Shown here: one piece after another, positions 48,001 through 57,885 of the stretch | How the letters are laid out: each line of letters opens with the position of its first letter | Numbering within the stretch: position 1 is the stretch's first letter | NCBI RefSeq assembly: GCF_030272615.1 | Contig: NC_081411.1 | Coordinates: forward strand, 40,413,140-40,477,139 | From: Cryptomeria japonica | Lineage: Eukaryota; Streptophyta; Pinopsida; Cupressales; Cupressaceae | DNA length: 64,000 nucleotides | Direction of reading: 5' to 3' | The notes under the pieces: generated by a model | The model's database searches: none | Seen by the model: only the letters and a program-made list of their open reading frames with translations | What the model was told of the DNA's origin: nothing | Program-made: the position numbers and the translations under genes

Positions 48001-48440
48001 TCTATAAGAACATGATGAAGAAAGAAGGTCCGAAGTAAATAGCTTGAGGTAAAGATATATGTTCTTATAGATCTTTAATATGATCATCATGTTCTTATAG
48101 ATCTTTACCTCTAGAGTATCTTTACCTCAAGCTATTTACTAAGGACCTTCTTTCTTCATCATGTTCTTATAGATCTTTAATATGTCTTACTGGTATCTTC
48201 ATCATGTTCTTATAGATCTTTAATATGGTCTTTCTTTGGACCTTATTTTCTAGTTTTCCCTATTAAACTTCGGACCTTCTTTCTTCATCATGTTCTTATA
48301 GATCTTTAATATGATCTTTCTTATGATCTTTCTTCATCTATAAGAACATGATGAAGAAAGAAGGTCCGAAGTAAATAGCTTGAGTTAAAGATACTCTAGA
48401 GGTAAAGATCTATAAGAACATGATGATCTATATTGTTACT
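48001..48440. repeat. Cluster of inverted and direct repeats
   Basis: 48001-48057 and 48117-48173 are reverse complements over about 57 bases with only two or three differences. A third copy of the first arm lies at 48337-48402. The word GTTCTTATAGATCTTTA occurs five times on the plus strand (about 48061, 48091, 48164, 48207, 48292) and its complement three times. The RNA or single-strand DNA would fold into several alternative long hairpins. Confidence 0.85.
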
Positions 48441-50066
48441 CAATATGTTGCACCTAGTGGAAATGTGTCTGATAATCAAAAGGTAGACAGGCAGTAAGTA
48501 AGACCATATTAAAGATACTCTAGAGGTAAAGATCCATAGTAAATAGCCCTATCACACCTTAGGGTGTGCCCATGTTTTTGCATTTTTCTAGAAATTAGAC
48601 CAAAGAAGATTTATCCTTAATTGGCCCGTTATCCTGGGAGATATATGGTGAGTGTCTTGGGGGTGGATTCTTCCCCACCCTTGCACTATGATAATACAAG
48701 TGTCTAGTTACTGAATCAGTTTGTCTTCTAATTCCTAAGGTGTTTAGAAAGGGTTTCGTTTGAGTGGTCAAAATCAGCATTGTTTTACACTCCATTGAGG
48801 GAGGCCTCCCAGTCTATAGAGGTTATGCTCTACATATTTAATCATACCTTATAGGCACTGGGGGGAGACATAACGCCATTGTGACAGCATGTAATAGTTG
48901 TCGCATATGATTTTCATCACATACGCATTTATTTATAGTGGCTTGGATTACTTAGCTTTAGTCATTTCAACTTAGGTCGTTCCCCTCTCACTGGCCTTAA
49001 TGGTTCCCTAAGGGAAACTCAAGAGGGAGAGCCTTCTAAAGGATGTAAGTACAAAATTTTGTTGAAAGCATAAAGCAAGAGAGTCTAGCTTTCTGATCAC
49101 CCATTGAAGGGGAGAGAATAATACCTATTCCTTTGAAGAAATAAAAAACAAAGTTCTTTTTATCCTTTCATTGCAATGTTTTTCTATTCTAAGTGGAGAT
49201 GTTGCTCCAAAAAGGCATGGGGTTCATTTTTATCCTTCATAGCAATGTATGAGAAAAGATAAAAGGAAATTGAGTTTGTTCTTTTTAAGAGCACCAAAAG
49301 GAATTTTTCTATTGTAACCCTGCAAAGAAAATAATATTAGTAGACACATGGTGGGCTATCCAACCTAATGCTCTTCCTTTTCACAGACAGAGAGAAATTA
49401 TGATAAAAAAAAGAATTAAATTAAAACAGAATGAAAAAAAGCTAATTTAGAAATTGCAACCTAACTATTGAGTAAATGTGAATTGATATCAGATCAATTG
49501 CGAATTGATATACTATCAAATGTAAATTACTATTGTAGCAATTATGAAATGATAACAGATCAATTGTGAATTGATATAAGGTCAATTGCTCATCAGTAAA
49601 AAAATCCTTTTTTTTTTTCAATTAAAAAAAAACTACAGAAAAAGATAGAAGATAGAGAAGTTATTCAGCAATTATGTTATCCCATACCACCCGAGCCATC
49701 ATGTCAATGTCATTGTAGAATTTGTGCTTGGCTAAGAAGTGGTGGATTTTTCTATGTTACTAGGCAATCTCTTATTTTTCCTCAATCTCACAAAGCTCCC
49801 TTTCTACCTTTAAGAGTCTTTGGTATGTTCTTTGTTCTCTCCTATGCTGTTTTTCCCTTCTTGCACTTGAAATTTTGAATGTTACCTTTCCTCTCATTGG
49901 ATTAGATACATTTTATGCACCAAAAAAATAAAATCTTCATAATTTAATGATTTTTCTGGGTTAGGTGTACAAGATTACACAATAAAGAAGTGACAAATTT
50001 CTTTTTAATTTTGCAACCCTTTTAGTCAATTGCAAGATGATTTATCAATTGACCGATTCATAAACC
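48441..50066. other. Non-coding DNA, possibly 5' region and LTR of W
   Basis: No protein recognised. Minus-strand AATGGCGTTATGTCTCCC (about 48863-48881) could be a decayed TGGCG-type gypsy primer site, with TGTGACAGC at 48880 as the LTR edge. Short-period AATTGATAT/TCAATTG words occur at 49480-49600 and poly-T/poly-A runs near 49605-49630. E begins at about 50067. Confidence 0.35.
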
Positions 50067-50537
50067 TTGAACACTACTATCGGTATCTCTTCTCCTCCAA
50101 GAGTGTTTTCTAATCTATCTATAGATCATTGAATGATATAATATTTGCATATAAAATTATCTTCACACATATACTTCGCATTATACAGTTCTCCTATATA
50201 TTCCTATATCCATATCATGTCACTATTATATGTATCTCAAAATGATCTAGCAGACTGACCTATATACCCATTACAAATAATATGCCTTGTATCATCTTAC
50301 AATACATTACAAAAATATATTCAATGTCGGCCTCAACAATAATTATAAAATGATTTACTAAATAAATCTTCCTTGATGTCGTCTTCCTTGAAGTATTGAT
50401 GTTGGTATCGGTGTAGCCTTGAATGCTCCAAAGTTGGTGTCTTTCGGTATATGCCTCATAGTACCGATATATGACTTCCATCTGATCTTGTTGCCATGAA
50501 TGACAACAAAATGAATCCAATGAGTGTCAATTACCAA
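50067..50537 (-). repeat. 3' LTR of E (truncated)
   Basis: Starts TGTTGGTAATTGACACTC at 50537 on the minus strand and matches 54037-54535. The remaining stretch present in the 5' LTR (53610-54036) is missing at the left. Confidence 0.88.
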
Positions 50538-50784
50538 CAATCTCCCCCTTTGGAATTGATGGCAACACTCATGTGAAAAATGGATTCCTAGTCAGTTCAT
50601 CTGAAATATGCTCCCCCTGAGCAATACACTCCTTCTGATATCCTGATATCCTTCCCATGTATTTTTATCTGGTATTTTCTAATATTTTTTACATATGTAC
50701 ATACTCCCCCTTTGACATTAATGTCAAAGACCGGTGACAGAATTGAAAGAATTCATAGCAAAGAATAAATGAATACTGTTAATT
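50538..50784 (-). promoter_or_regulatory. 3' untranslated region of E with polypurine tracts
   Basis: Minus-strand tracts CCAAAGGGGGAGAT (50538-50551, at the LTR), about 50609-50618 (CAGGGGGAGC) and 50703-50715 (TCAAAGGGGGAGT). Same arrangement as in A, C and N. Confidence 0.8.
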
Positions 50785-52031
50785 TCACTGGAGCTTAACC
50801 AACTTCAATATTTCTAGGTATGCCTTATCCAACAGCTGAAGATATGTATCCCAGCCAGTTTTGAAAGTTGTGGAAATGGATACTAGTCCACTTAGTAAGT
50901 GTGCTAGTGTTTCCTTCTCTTTGACTTCTGTCAGTGTGGGTTTAGCTATCATGTTCATGCACTCTCTCTTATGAACACCCAATGAATCTAATATGGGACT
51001 TACCAGTCCTCTAAGACTTCTTGCCCTGCAAATGATCTTATCTTTCTCTTTCTCCAAAGTAAAAATTTGGTTCTCCAAGGACAAAATTTGGTTCTTCAAG
51101 GACAAAATTTGTCCATCAACAGATGTGGTCAGTGTAGTTAATCCATCAAAAGAATTAGCAATGTTAGCTATCTTGTCATATAACTCCTTCAATTTTCCAT
51201 CTACATTAGCTGTAAGAATTTCTATGTTACAACACACTCTGTAGATATTTGTACATTGTTTTAAACAAACCTCAATAAGAATAAGTTTGTCCTCAATTTT
51301 CTTCTTCTCTATATCTATGATCTAATCAAAATCTATTCTTTTAGTTGTTGTGAACTTTTCCAAAGCCTGATGGTCTACAATCTACTTCAGAGATTGAAAA
51401 TTGTTAGAAATATGCTCTGTTAGAGTCTTGAGCTTGCTAGAATGGCTTTCTCTATCTTCAATCTGATAGTCGGGTATCAATCCATGCAACACTATAACCG
51501 ATTGATCAATTATTCTTTTATCTGTAGTACCCTCCTTCAGTAGTTTATGAGTAGCCATCATCATCAAACTTTCTTGCCAGGTTCTTATCTGACTTGGGGT
51601 AGGTCGGTGATTGATTGAATAGCCTCCTTTGTGATCATTTAAGGCTGATCCAGCTAGATAAATTCATTGTGAACCCCACTCAGAACATATCTAATGACCT
51701 CATCTTTGAATTCTGGTATGTATAGAATACCGGTTAACCCTAGATCCTCAATTGCTTTATATTCTGGCTTGATGGTTTTGGTGTCTCCCAGTATCACAGA
51801 TTGATACATTCTTTTGATATCCTTTGTGCCCAAATCCTCCAAAGTGTAGTGAATGTATGCCCTCACATCTTTAGCATACATCATGTCGTCAGGAACCCTA
51901 GAAAATGCTCCTGCAGAGTCTTCCTTCTTAGCAATTTTGGGAACCTTCTTGAATATGGGCCTTAACCTATCCTTAACTTTGACAATGGTGGGATTTGTAA
52001 TAAAATTAGGAGCTAAAGATCTAGATGCCAT
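50785..52031 (-). pseudogene. ORF2 of E (internally deleted)
   Basis: Start ATG at 52029-52031 (MASRSLAPNFITNPTIVKVK). The N-terminal part matches D ORF2: DRLRPIFKKVPKIAKKEDSA, YAKDVRAYIHYTLEDLG, HNEFI. After stops it jumps at about 51570 directly to the D segment ATHKLLKEGTTDKRIIDQSV. Compared with D about 1.95 kb (D 58352-60310) is missing. The C-terminal coiled-coil part (50785-51237: LKELYDKIANIANSFDGLTT, SLKNQILSLENQIFTLEKEK, VHKRECMNMIAKPT) is open to the natural stop, giving the family's C-terminus KLVKLQ that D lacks. Confidence 0.82.
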
Positions 52032-52397
52032 TTTGAAGAATGCTTGAAAGTGAACGATGGTGGAAGATTGAGTGTTTCTCAGATAACTGCTCAAAATCCT
52101 TTCACAATGCTTTTGCTTGCTCTTAATTCACCTAAAATTTGTATTTTCTTCACTCTTAATGCTTGAATTCTTGATGAGTGAAAATGAATTCACTTACCCT
52201 TTTTATCAATGAATAAAATCCTAATCTTTCTCTATAATGAATGCTTTGTGAATAACCCTACCGAATGTCGGTTTCACAGTCTTGTGTCGGATGAACCTTC
52301 ATCAATGATGAACATAACTCTTCAATTTTCCTTAGATCTCCTCTAAGGTAATATGGAAGATTTTGCAATGACTTTGCCAACCCCTAAGGCTTATGCC

Positions 52398-53543
52398 TCA
52401 TTTATTGATGGAATTCCTTGTTGGTGGAGAAATACCATGTTCTATAGGTGGAGTTACCAATGTAGATCCATCTCCACTTGGTTCTTCAAATTTTCTAACC
52501 CATCTCTTGGTGTGATCTTGTTGTATTTCATCTACCTTATAATTTCCTATCTCATTATCTTTATCATTACTAACCGGATGAGTTTTTCTTCTGCAATACT
52601 TAGAAATATGACCTATTTTGTTGCATGCATAACATGTAACATTGTTCTTTTAAATTGCTTTGACATATCCAGTATCATTCCTTGACCTACAATGATTAGA
52701 AAAATGTCCAAACTTTCCACATGCATGGCATTTAACATTCCTTCTACAATCTTCTGATCTATGACTATATTTCTTGCAATTTGTGCATTGATCAGGAACA
52801 AAATTGTAATTTTGATTTGCTTTATTTCTACATTGTTTATCCATATTCCCACATTTATTGAAAACAAAACATCTACCATTGAATTTATAAGCATTAGATT
52901 GCCTTACCGGTTTCCTTTGTTCTGATGAGTTCTGCATATCGGTTGTCTGATCTTCATTTGCAGTGCCAAATCTTTCACCTTGTATAAATCCAAGTCCTCT
53001 AGAATCATCAATCTATCTTTGTTTTTTCAATTAGTCATCTAACTATGCAACACTGATCCTAAATTTTTCTTTATACTCACTTGAAGTAGTCAGATCATCT
53101 CTCAGAGTAGTTATTTGTGTTTAAAGTTCTTGTTCATTGTTTTGAGAGTGTGCCAAATCAGTTCTCAACAAATTATTCTCATGAGTCAATCTGCCACATT
53201 CATCAAACTTGTTCTTTAGAGATATAATAAGATTATCTTCCTTCTTCTTTCGATCCTCAATATCTTTTTATAATCTCATAGTCAGATCTTGCATTTCATT
53301 CTTTATGAGCATGTTTGCTTCACTTAGTTTCTGACATTGTTCCTTAAGTGCATTCTTCTCCTCATCATCCAAGTTTTGCAAAAGTTCTTTTCTCTTGGCT
53401 TGAGCTGATGATAACCTTTCTTGCAGCATAAGAATGAATTCATTAGCAGAATTTAATTCGTCTTGCAATTTCCAGTTCTTTATCCTTTCAGCATCATAAT
53501 CCTCAAGAGCCATCTCAAGTTGATTCTCTGTAGCCATGTTCAA
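52398..53543 (-). pseudogene. ORF1 of E: coiled coil plus four zinc knuckles
   Basis: A single frame of 382 codons, broken only by in-frame stops (first at 53268). Residues 1-190 are Glu/Lys/Leu-rich with heptad character (EMALEDYDAERIKNWKLQDE, LQERLSSAQAKRKELLQ). Then come QNSSEQRKPVRQSNAYKFNG and four knuckle units between about 52600 and 52880: CFVFNKCGNMDKQC (His replaced by Asn), CTNCKKYSHRSEDC, CHACGKFGHFSNHC and CYACNKIGHISKYC. It ends before GISLRGW at 52398. It looks like a Gag-type RNA-binding protein without the UBN2 core of the copia gags in A, C and N. D ORF1 is the homologue. Confidence 0.83.
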
Positions 53544-53594
53544 AGATTCTAGTTTTAGGATCTTCCTCGATTTGTTAAACTTCTTCTGAGGTAC

Positions 53595-53609
53595 CAGGCT
53601 CTGATACTA
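53595..53609 (-). other. Primer binding site of E
   Basis: Minus strand ATTAGTATCAGAGCC after the 5' LTR, one base off the Met-tRNA type site. Confidence 0.85.
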
Positions 53610-54535
53610 ATTGTTGGGATCCAAGAACACTAAGAGGGGGGGTGAATCAGTGTTTTTTCGATATGATAAGATTTTATCTTTTTATACCATCCACATATAA
53701 ACCGGTAAACAAATAAACATATAACAAGAAGCAAATAAACTATTCACATAAATGAACACCATAACACATGGAATTTATACGTGGAAAACCTTAAAGAGGA
53801 AAAACCACGGTGGGATTTGTGACCCACAATATTAGTTCACTGGCCATATAAAAAAATATTACATATAATATGGACATGCACATGCAGGAAGGTACACTGC
53901 CTAGAGCATACTGCTCATCACTAAAGAGCCTCACTAACTACAAGTTTTTTGCTAAAGTAAAACACTGAAAATGAACTCAAGAATACATTTTCTATTCCAA
54001 ATAGAGTTCTAGTTCTAGCTTTTCTCTATACCTGTTCATAAACCTTGAACACTACTACCGGTATCTCTTCTCCTCCAAGAATGCTTTCCAAGCTGTCTAC
54101 AAATCATTGCATGATATAACATTCTCATACAAAATGATCTTCACATATATACTTCACATTATATAGTTCTACTATATATTCCTATATCCATATCATGTTA
54201 CTATTATATGTATCTCAAAATGACCTAGCAGACTGACCTATATACCCATTACAAATAATATGCCTTATGCTGGCTTACAATACATTACAAACAAATATTC
54301 AATGTTGGCCTCAATAATAATTACAAAATGGTTTACTAAATAAATCTTTCTTGATGTTGGCTTCCTTGAAGTATTGATGTCGGTGTTGGTACTGGTGTCG
54401 GTGCTGGTGTAGCCCTAAATGCTCCAAAGTCAATGCCTATTGGTATATGCCTCCTAGTGTTGGTATATGACTTCCATCTGATTTTGTTGCCATCAATGAA
54501 AACAAAATGAATCCAATGAGTGTCAATTGCTAGCA
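53610..54535 (-). repeat. 5' LTR of E
   Basis: 926 bases ending ...TTGGATCCCAACA at 53610 on the minus strand. The outer end at 54535 reads TGCTAGCAATTGACACTC, where the partner has TGTTGGTAATTGACACTC. Shares the GGGTCACAAATCCCA block with D and T. Confidence 0.88.
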
Positions 54536-55428
54536 TTTTCAAGTGTGAGCTAAGGAATATCGTGCATGTATGGATCTACAAAACCTTTCACAATAGAAAG
54601 TGAAGGTTAGCATGCTTCACATCAGGTTCACCAAATGTATCTACGGGTAAAATAAGTGTAAATTGCATAATCAGGTATCAAAGAGCGAATCACAACTCTA
54701 ATTTAATTAATATTACTCTTAAATTACAATGGAATGATGCAAAATCAATTAAAATGAAAGAAAGATCTATCTAAAACACTCTCAATTGACATAGCAAGGC
54801 TTCCATTGCTCTTCTCCATTATTGTTGATGTAGGTGGCTCTCAGGTATTGTCCTAATTTCCTGCATAAGATGAACAATAGCTTTAAAGACTGTGATTCTA
54901 GCTTGAATTGAGAAAAGAGGTTGAATTTATAGATTTTCAATACAAAGGGGGTAAGAAATAGAACTCATGTATTGATTGATAGATAACTGATTTAGATTGA
55001 CTAGTTAACATAGTTGATTGATTTGTTAACTCAATAGATTGGAGAGTGAACTAAATAGATTGGCTAGTGAACTCAATTGATTTATCGGTAGACTGAATTG
55101 ACTCTCTAGTTGACCGAATTGATTAGGAAGATGACTAATTAGATGGATTACTCAGAAAAAGTGGATTGAGTGTTAAAAAGGATGATTGATGAGTTAACTG
55201 ATTAGACAACTGATTTGATCAATTAGTTCTGATTTTAGGATGTGTTGTAGGATTTTGAAATTGAATTTGGTTCCTATTTTCAATTTGGATTTGAATTTGG
55301 ACTTTCGAATGCTGAAATGTACATGAAATTAAATTGAAATTTAGATTTGGTGAAATGTGAATTTGGAGGAAATGAAATTAATTTGAATTAGAATTTGGGA
55401 GAAATGAAATGAAGCTAGATGGAATTAA
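54536..55428. other. Non-coding DNA between E and D
   Basis: No gene seen. 54950-55210 is a decayed repeat of GATTGA, AACTGATT and TAGTTAAC words; 55245-55420 repeats GAATTTGG and GAAATGAAAT. The word use resembles 49480-49600 left of E, so E may have inserted into one larger repeat (inference). Confidence 0.5.
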
Positions 55429-56312
55429 TGTTGGCAATTGACACTCATTAGATTCATTTTATTATCATTTATGGCAACAAGATTAAATAGAAGTCACATA
55501 CCAGCATTAGAAGGCATTCACCGAAATTGAGCATCCAAGGTCACAACTGGCACCGACATCTAGCACTTTAGGGAAGCCGACATCAAGGAAGATTTATTTA
55601 GAAAATTATTTTGTAATTATTGTATAAGGCCGACATTGTATATCTTTTTGTATTGTAAGACGACATAAGGCATATTGTTTGTAAAGGGTATATAGGTCAG
55701 TTTGTTAGGTCATTATGATATGACACGTAGATGATATGATAGAATATGTGGATGAGATTGTGGATTATCACATAATAGGATTGTGTAATGTGAAGATCAT
55801 TTCTATGGGAATGTTGTATCAAGAAATGATCTATAGATGTTTTATAAGACATTATTGGAGGGAAGGAGATATAGGTAGTAGTGTTCAAGGTTTATGAACC
55901 CGTACAAAGAAGAGCTATAACAAGAACTCTTTTTGGCATAGGAGATGCATTTTGTGAGTTCATTTTCATTGTTTTACTTTAGCAGAAGCTTGTAGTTAGT
56001 GAGACTCTTTAGTGATGAGCAATGTGCCTTCCTGCATGTGTAGACCCCCTCTTTATGTAATATCTTTCATATGGCCAGTGAATTGATATTGTGGGTCACA
56101 AATCCCATCGTGGTTTTTCCTCTTTGAGGTTTTCCACCTATAAATTATGTGTTATGGTGTTCATTCATGTGGATGGTTTATCTTCTTCAAGTTATATGCT
56201 TATTCTTTTACCAATATATATGTGTATGGTATAAAAGCATAAAATATTATCTCACCAACTAAACACTGATTCACCCTCCCCCCCCACCTCTCAGTGTTCT
56301 TGGATCCCAACA
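55429..56312 (+). repeat. 5' LTR of D
   Basis: 884 bases, TGTTGGCAATTGACACTC to TTGGATCCCAACA. Aligns to both E LTRs throughout, with the inner C-run (CCCTCCCCCCCCACCTCTCAG). Confidence 0.9.
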
Positions 56313-56327
56313 ATTGGTATCAAATCC
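56313..56327 (+). other. Primer binding site of D
   Basis: ATTGGTATCAAATCC after the LTR; the first eleven bases fit the Met-tRNA type site. Confidence 0.85.
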
Positions 56328-56387
56328 TGGTACCTCAAAAGAATTTTTATAGCTTCAGGAAGATCCTAAAACCAAAATCTTTAGGCA

Positions 56388-57511
56388 TGGCTATGGAAAA
56401 GCAACTTGAGATGGCTCTTGAGGATTATGATGCTAAAAGGATGAAGAACTTGAAACTGCAAGATGAACTAAATTCTACAAATGAATTCATTCTTGTCCTA
56501 CAAGAAAGGTTATCATCAGCTCAAGCTAGGAGGAAGGAACTTCTGCAAAAACAAGATGTTGATAATGCACTCAAGGAACATTGTCAGGAACTGAGTCAAG
56601 CAAACATGCTCATGCAAAATGAAATGCAAGACCTGACTATGAGATGTCAAAGGATATTCATGACAGAAAGAAGAAAGAATAAAATCTTGCTACATCTCTA
56701 AAGAACAAATCTGAGGAATATGACAGATTGGCTCATGAGAATGATATGTTGAAAACCAATTTGGTGCAATCTCATAATAATGAACAAGAACTTGAAAGAC
56801 AAGTAATATCTCTAAGGAATGATCTGACTACTGCAAGTGAGTACAAAGAAAAGTTTAGGATCAGTGCTACAAAATTGCATGACTTATTGAAAAGACAAAG
56901 GCAAAGTGATGATTCTAGAGGACTTGGATTTGTACAAGGTGAAAAATCAGGTACTGCATATCAGACAAATGGTATGCAAAACTCATCAGAACAGAGGAAA
57001 CTAGTAAGGCAATCTAATGCTTATAAATTCAATGGTAGATGATTTGTTTGTAATAAATTTGGGAATATGGCTAAACAATGTAGAAATAGAGCAAATCAAA
57101 ACTACCATTTTGTTCCCGGTCAATGCACAAATTGCAAGAAATATGGTCACAAGTCAATAGACTATAGAATGAATGTTAAATGCCATGAATGTGGAAAGTT
57201 TGGACATTTGGCTAATCATTAGTTCAAGGAATGACATCGGATATGTCAAAGCAATTCAAAAGAACAATGTTACATGTTATGTATGCAACAAAATAGGTCA
57301 TATTGCTAAGAACTGCAGAAGCAAGACTCAACTGGTTAGAAATAATCAAGAAAATGAGAAAGGAAAGAAAAAGGTAGATGAAATACAGTAGGATCACACC
57401 AAGAGATGGGTTAGAAAATCTGAAGAACCAAGTGGAGATGCAAAAACATCGGTAACTCCACCGGTAGAATAGGGCATTCCTCCACCGGTAGGAAATTCCA
57501 CCAGTAACTAA
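56388..57511 (+). pseudogene. ORF1 of D: coiled coil plus zinc knuckles
   Basis: ATG at 56388 (MAMEKQLEMALEDYDAKRMK). The coiled-coil part LQERLSSAQARRKELLQKQD and QANMLMQNEMQDLTMRCQR ends at a frameshift near 56690. It continues in a second frame (56728-57042: NEQELERQVISLRNDLTTAS, QNSSEQRKLVRQSNAYKFNG) and, after another shift near 57200, in a third, to a stop at 57509-57511. The four knuckles are present but damaged: the first Cys is a stop and its His is Asn as in E, the second has lost a Cys, the third is cut by a stop, and the fourth (CYVCNKIGHIAKNC) is intact. More decayed than E ORF1. Confidence 0.82.
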
Positions 57512-57885
57512 GGCATAAGCCTTAGGGGTTGGAAAAGTCCTTGCAAATATTACATATTCCTCAAAAGAGATCTAAAAAGATCTGGAAAAGATCTGGAGAT
57601 TTGTGCTCATCATTGATGAAGGTTCACCCAGCATAAGACTCTGAAACCAGCATGTGGTAGGGTAGATCGTGAAGCATTTATGACAAAGAAAGATTAGGGT
57701 TTATTCGATGATAAAAGGGGAAAGTGGATTAATTTTCACTCACCCAACATTCAAGAATTCAGAGTGAAGCAAAGGAAAATTCCAAGTGATTAAGAGTGTG
57801 CAAAGGCATTCTGAAAGGATTTCTAGCAGTTATCTAAGAAGAACTCAATCTTCCAACCGGTGTTCACTTTCAGGTACTCTTTGAA

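Larger units (their letters stand above)
50067..54535 (-). mobile_element. Element E: pol-less two-ORF LTR retrotransposon (D/E family)
   Basis: Minus strand: 5' LTR 53610-54535, Met-tRNA type primer site, ORF1 (52398-53543), spacer, ORF2 (50785-52031, internally deleted), polypurine tracts, 3' LTR 50067-50537 (lacking about 430 bases of its inner-terminus side). Both LTR junctions with the internal region are preserved, so the absence of protease, integrase and RT is a property of the element and not of the window. D repeats the layout. Target duplication not recoverable because the left LTR is truncated. Confidence 0.85.
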
